Below are positions 59,627 through 64,000 of a stretch of DNA of 64,000 bases, in pieces. The notes beneath the pieces were generated by a model. The model worked only from the letters and a program-made list of their open reading frames with translations, was not told where the DNA came from and did not search any database. The position numbers and the translations under genes were made by a program. The DNA comes from Papio anubis (Eukaryota; Chordata; Mammalia; Primates; Cercopithecidae), in the NCBI RefSeq assembly GCF_008728515.1, contig NC_044981.1:114484385-114548384 (forward strand). Direction: 5' to 3'. Numbering within the stretch: position 1 is the first letter of the stretch; each line of letters opens with the position of its first letter.

Positions 59627-59923
59627 AATCAAACAGGCTGGGTGCAGTGGCTCATGCCTGTAATCACAGTACTTTGGGAAGCCGAGGCAGATGGATCACC
59701 TGAGGTCAGGAGTTCAAGATCACCCTGGCCAACATGGTGAAATCCCATCTCTATAAGAATACAAAAATTAGCCAGGCATGGTGGCTGGTGCCTTCTATTC
59801 CAGAGGCTGAGGCAGGAGAATCACTTGAACCTGGGAAGTGGAGCTCACAGTAAGCCTAGGTCACACCACTGCATTCCAGGCTGTCTCAAAAAAAAAAAAA
59901 AAAAAAAAAAAAGAATCAAACAG
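59627..59923 (+). mobile_element. Alu (S-like), internally eroded, 10-bp TSD
   Basis: Sense Alu at 59637-59913. It lacks about 15 bases near the right-monomer start and part of its 3' end (CTGTCTCAAAA follows GCATTCCAGG directly). AATCAAACAG flanks it at 59627-59636 and 59914-59923. Confidence 0.93.
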
Positions 59924-59974
59924 TATTTAAGTAATCTGGTATAGTCAGGGGAAGACAGATTGATCTGAGATTCA

Positions 59975-60050
59975 AAGAACCCAATTGTGTAAGCCTTGGC
60001 AGGTCATTTAACTTGCCTGAGCCTCAGTTTCCTGGCTGTGCCATGCAAAT
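59975..60050 (+). mobile_element. MIR core fragment
   Basis: TTGGCAGGTCATTTAACTTG and GAGCCTCAGTTTCCTGGCTG match the MIR core. Confidence 0.55.
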
Positions 60051-60370
60051 ACACTAAGTCAGAGGTTTTCTTTCATGTCTTAAAGCAGCAGAAACTGATT
60101 TTACAAGAAATGTTGCATGACTTTTCAATACATAATATACATAAGCGTGGAGCTACTCTGGTTGAAGTAAAGGCAAGAGCCCCAAGTGCTCAGCACCCCT
60201 CCCTCCCCCAGGCCTCTCAGGCCTTTTATGGAGGAACAGGGTTTTAGGATCCCTTCTCTGGAATTCCTGAAGATTTGTCAACCCTAAAATCCTAAGACGG
60301 TATCATGGCTAAAGAAATCTAAGGTTAAACTGATTTATAAAACTACTGAGAAATGCAATTTTTCACGTAT
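60051..60370. other. Unassigned interval
   Basis: Nothing recognised. Confidence 0.5.
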
Positions 60371-60700
60371 GAAACATTATTAATATTTCTTTTTTTTTGA
60401 GACAGAGTCTCGCTCTGTTGCCCAGGCTGGAGTGCAGTGGCACGATCTCGGCTCACTGCAAGCTCCGCCTCTCAGGTTCAAGCGATTTTCCTGCCTCAGC
60501 CTCCCGAGTAGCTGGGACCACAGGCGCCTGCCACCACACTCGGCTAATTTGTTTGTATTTTTAGTAGAGATGGGGTTTCACCGTGTTAGCCAGGATGGTC
60601 TCAACTTCCTGACCTTGTGATCTGCCTGCCTTGGCCTCCCAAAGTGCTGGGATTATAGGTGTGAGCCACTGCGCCTGGCCGAAACATTATTAATGTTTCT
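60371..60700 (-). mobile_element. AluY-like with 20-bp TSD (19/20)
   Basis: Antisense Alu at 60391-60680. Y-type bases are visible: GCAAGCTCCGCCTC, GTGTTAGCCAGGATGGTCTC and GACCTTGTGATC. The flanks 60371-60390 and 60681-60700 match at 19 of 20 positions. It is the least diverged Alu in the window and probably the youngest. Confidence 0.95.
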
Positions 60701-60748
60701 ATGTGATATTCTGGTTTCTAAAAAGGGTCTGCCACAAACGAAAAGCTA

Positions 60749-61416
60749 TATAGTAGTCCCCTCTTATCCACGGGCAATAAGTTGCAGACCTCCAGTGGAT
60801 ATCTGAAATATTGACTAGTACCAGACTCTATATAAACTCTGTTTTTGCCTATACATACACACCTATGATGAAGTCTAAGATACAACAGAGAAATTAGCAT
60901 GAAATTCTTTTTCCTTTGTCATAAGTTCAAGGACAGAAGACTGGTTCTTATGGTAGATCTTGGCACCCTCAGCATATGACTTTTTTTTCCTTTTAAAATT
61001 GAGAACTTTTACATTTTCATTTAAAGGAAGTACTTTATGGTGTCTCTCTGGCATATCCGAATTGCCAGTATCACTACTTTTGCACTTTAGAACCATTATG
61101 AAGTAAAGTAAGGGTGATTTGAGCACAGCACTGTGATAACCCTGCAGTCAATCTGACAACCAAGATGGCTACTAAATGACCCACAGGTGGGTAGTGTAGA
61201 CAGTGTGGATTCACTGGACAAGGGGACGATTCACATTCCCGGCAGGATGGAGTGGGATGGCGTGAGGTCTCATTATACTACTCAGAACAGTGCGCAACTG
61301 AAAACTTTTAAATTGTTTATTTCTGGAACTTTCCATTTAATTTTTTTGGACTGAAGTTGACCTTGAATAACTGAAACTGTGAAAAGTGAAACCATGGATA
61401 ATGGAGGAACTGCTGA
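60749..61416 (-). mobile_element. Tigger-type DNA transposon with transposase remnant
   Basis: Inverted repeats TATAGTAGTCCCCTCTTATCC and, reversed, TCAGCAGTTCCTCCATTATCC. Read on the minus strand it matches the 57.5-kb copy through the 5' region (AATGGAAAGTTCCAGAAATA) and continues further into the transposase. The 3' part is deleted. Confidence 0.9.
60875..61126 (-). pseudogene. Tigger transposase N-terminal remnant
   Basis: An 83-codon open frame on the minus strand. From the second Met (residue 11, codon at 61094-61096) the order KCKSSDTGNSDMPERHHKVL, then VKVLNFKRKKKSYAEGAKIY, then SSVLELMTKEKEFHANFSVV matches the N-terminal DNA-binding (psq/CENP-B-type helix-turn-helix) part of Tigger transposases, which bind the terminal inverted repeats. 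The catalytic DDE domain is absent, so it cannot transpose. The element is ancient and the frame survives by chance or short length. Confidence 0.8.
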
Positions 61417-61796
61417 AATGCTATTCCAAAGCTAAATCAATATACTTATTAGAATTTCTTCTCATGTACTCCATCTGAAGTCAACATTTCCTTTGAAATC
61501 ATATTCCTGCATTTTCCCCCATTTTCTAACTAACCATGTATGGATGCAAATTATTTTATAGTTATTTAAATAAGAAAGAATACAAAAGGCTTCCTGGAGT
61601 AATAGTTTTAAGTAAAGTGTTTAGACTAAAGTTTTCCTTATGAACTATTGATCATCACTTAATTTTAGGAAGAAAATTTTTACACTGGCATCTCACTTGA
61701 GCAGTCTAAATGATGGCACACACGGAGGAAAAATATTAACAGTGGTGACAATACTTACGATTTTCCTTCCAATTATGCATTTCTATATATACTATG
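61417..61796. other. Unassigned AT-rich interval
   Basis: Nothing recognised. Confidence 0.5.
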
Positions 61797-62178
61797 TGCT
61801 ATGGGCTAAGTTGTTGTATCCCCCCAATTCCTAGGTTGAAGCCCTAATGCCCGGTACCTCAGTGACTGTATTTGAGACAAGGCCTTTGAAGAGGTGCTTA
61901 ATTTAAAACGAGACTCTTAGGGTGGGTCTTAATCCAGTCATACTGGTTATCCTTATAAGAAAAGAAACCTTGGATGGAAAATCGAGGCACCAGGGGTTGG
62001 TGCACAGAGGAAAGGCCATGTGAGGACACAGGAAGAAGAGAACTCAGAAGGGATCAAACAGGCCAACACCTTGATCTTGGACTTCCAAACTCCAGAATAA
62101 GTAGAAAATAAATTTCTGTTGTTTAAGCCACCCAGTCTGTGTATTTGGTTAATGTAGCCCTAGCAAACGGTATTTACA
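61797..62178 (+). mobile_element. MLT1 LTR, older subfamily
   Basis: Sense LTR: TGCTATGGGCTAAGTTGTTG, GAGACAAGGCCTTTGAAGAG, CTTGATCTTGGACTTCCAAA, AGAAAATAAATTTCTGTTGT and AAGCCACCCAGTCTGTGTAT near the 3' end. Confidence 0.85.
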
Positions 62179-62436
62179 CATACATATACACATACAGAAA
62201 CACTCTAGCAAAGGATGCTTTCATCTACACATCCACACGCACACTCCTCATGGATGATTACCTTCTTCAGTTGAAAGCTTCTTCATATGTTTAATAGCAT
62301 TGCCAAACACCGAAAATAGCCCTTCACCAAACTATTTTGGAATTTGGTGCACTGTTATTATGTATGATAGATGTTTTCATCTCATAGTAAAATGTGTAGG
62401 TTAAGCCTGGAAAATACTACATTACAAAAAAAAATT
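62179..62436. other. Short unassigned gap
   Basis: Nothing recognised. Confidence 0.5.
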
Positions 62437-62718
62437 GAGCTGGGAGTTGTGGCTCATACCTGTAATCCCAGCACTTTGGGAGGCTGAGACAGAAGGATCA
62501 CTTGAGCTCAGGAGTTCAAGACCAGCCAAGGCAACACAGTGAGACCTCATTACTACTAAAAAAAAAAAAAAAAAAACAGGTGTGGTGGCATGCACCTGTA
62601 GCCCCAGCTACTCAGGAAGCTGAGACGGGAGGATCGCTTGAGGCTGACAGATCGAGGTTGCAGTGAGCTGTGATCATACCACTGCATTCCAGCCCGGGTG
62701 ACAGAGGAGACCCTGTCT

Positions 62719-62751
<33 letters not shown>
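62437..62751 (+). mobile_element. AluJ-like with long pure A tail
   Basis: Sense Alu with J-type bases. The linker is expanded to about 18 A residues and the tail to 32. Confidence 0.93.
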
Positions 62752-62753
<2 letters not shown>

Positions 62754-64000
62754 CATCGAAAGATACAAACTTCTTCATGTTTGTTCAGTTTGCTAAAAAA
62801 GTTCAGATAATATTTTATACTATGCAGGGTTATACAGAGATGATGAGATTGGCTAACAGAATTTGGGGAGCAAAAATGAATTCTATAATTAGTCAACTTT
62901 TCCTTTTAGGTGGGTATTGCTGGATTGTTCCTCTGTTAAAGGCAATCACTAACATAACATTGAGTTTTTTTTTTTTTTTTTTCCCCCAAGGATTTGGTAG
63001 CTCTGCTTTGTAATATGTGATGATAGTAATAAATAAATAATTTCTCTGGCATTAATGATATTAACATTTTATGTAACTGATTCATTAAGGTCTCAAGTGA
63101 ATGCTCAAAGCTGTTACAATTCAGTACAAGTCACTTAGTATGAAACACACGCCTCCTACAGCACTATATTGGTTTTAAAATTGATAGCACCATCAGGTCT
63201 ACAAGGTCTTGAGAAGAATTTCATTTTCTCACTAGTCTAAAGTGATTGTGCTATGTTCCCTGACCTTCAAAAGCTTTTTGTCATTTTTCTGCCGTGTAGT
63301 GCAGAGGTTCTTTCCTCTATCCATTTCATTTAAATATGTGCTATGTGGGTAAATCCAATAAACTAAGTAGTCATTTAGTTAAAACCCTTGTGGGGGTCAG
63401 AGCTCTAGGGAACATTTCAAGGCACTGATGTTCCTTCTTCAATTCTGATTTCCTAGATCATTGATCATCTTCTACCAGCTCTTTGAAATGGATCCTCTTA
63501 CCACATGCCCCTTAATCCCCTGTGTTGAGAGGAATGCTAGGTCTGGTACCCATTGGTATCCATCCCCTGGGGGAATGAATGAAAGGAGAGGGAACTCCTT
63601 TTCATGATTAATAGTCTAAAATTCTCCCAAGGAGACACAAGCCCTGGACATTGCCAGACAAAAGTCCTTGAAGGTGAGTGGGGAAGAATCTCTTTACTGG
63701 CCTCGGTCCCTAGAGCACCACCTTTGCTCATAAACAAATCTCCTGTCGCTTTCCCAAAGATAAGTCACACGGTCAAAGGTACCTGTAAGGTTGTTACCAC
63801 ATTTTTCTTCCTGGGAGTGCTCTTCCGACTGGAGCGCACGTCAAGGTTGAGATTGTGAAAGAAGGTCAAGTGCATCCCAGGGCCTTGTAAACAATAAGTG
63901 CTTAATACTGTGGAATACAAATGAAGGAATGAGGAAGAATGTGCCATTTCAAAAATGTGTAATCCAAAATATGGCTTTGCACTACGTACGCTTTTCGTGG
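62752..64000. other. Unassigned interval to the right edge
   Basis: About 1.25 kb with no recognised repeat. A poly-T run lies at 62966-62982. Open frames at 63537-63858 are short and on both strands with no domain. Confidence 0.45.

Noticed and set aside
1..64000. tRNA, snRNA and rRNA genes
   Set aside because: No cloverleaf with intact A and B boxes outside Alu/MIR, and no U6, 5S or 7SK-like blocks were seen by eye.

Overview
This is primate nuclear DNA, most likely human or another catarrhine. It is AT-rich and packed with AluJ, AluS and AluY-like SINEs, L1PA-type LINE-1, THE1/MST and MLT1 (MaLR) LTRs, and older MIR, L2, L3/CR1, MER5 and Tigger relics. I find no convincing protein-coding exon, rRNA, tRNA or CRISPR array. 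It reads as an intergenic or deep intronic stretch. The only recognisable protein remnants come from transposable elements: L1 ORF1 and ORF2, and a Tigger transposase N-terminus. All family names come from recognising consensus sequence by eye, not from a database search. Element edges are good to roughly 5-20 bases unless a target-site duplication (TSD) is given.

Layout. 1-4340 is the 3' two thirds of a sense-strand L1PA-type element with a broken ORF2. 4341-13150 is unique DNA with five Alu copies or fragments, a TATC microsatellite, an unnamed old repeat and a perfect 26-bp hairpin. 13155-19720 has two MLT1 LTRs, a long polypyrimidine tract, a twin-primed Alu, a purine tract, a short L1 3' end and a MIR. 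20-29.8 kb holds a Z-DNA-like CA/CG tract, an ERV LTR end, Alus, L2 remnants, a minisatellite, a THE1/MST solo LTR, an L3/CR1 remnant, a free Alu monomer and a MER5-type transposon. 30-37.4 kb has MIR, an MLT1-like LTR, a long L2, then an L1M/HAL1-like block split by a second THE1/MST LTR. 37.4-50 kb is mostly unique with Alus, a second HAL1-like copy, MIR, L2 and an ERV-type LTR. 50-64 kb has more Alus, two MLT1 LTRs and two Tigger copies in opposite orientation.

No genes can be assembled into a pathway here. The possible functional signals are four CTCF-like motifs (11.8, 12.3, 23.7 and 41.0 kb) and a TATA box followed by a splice-donor-like site near 57.2 kb; all are motif-level inference. 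The most notable structures are mutational: a twin-primed Alu bounded by a 15-bp TSD (15435-15735), the perfect hairpin (10928-10987) and a palindromic insertion inside the L1 (about 3647-3681). I found no new multi-gene system.
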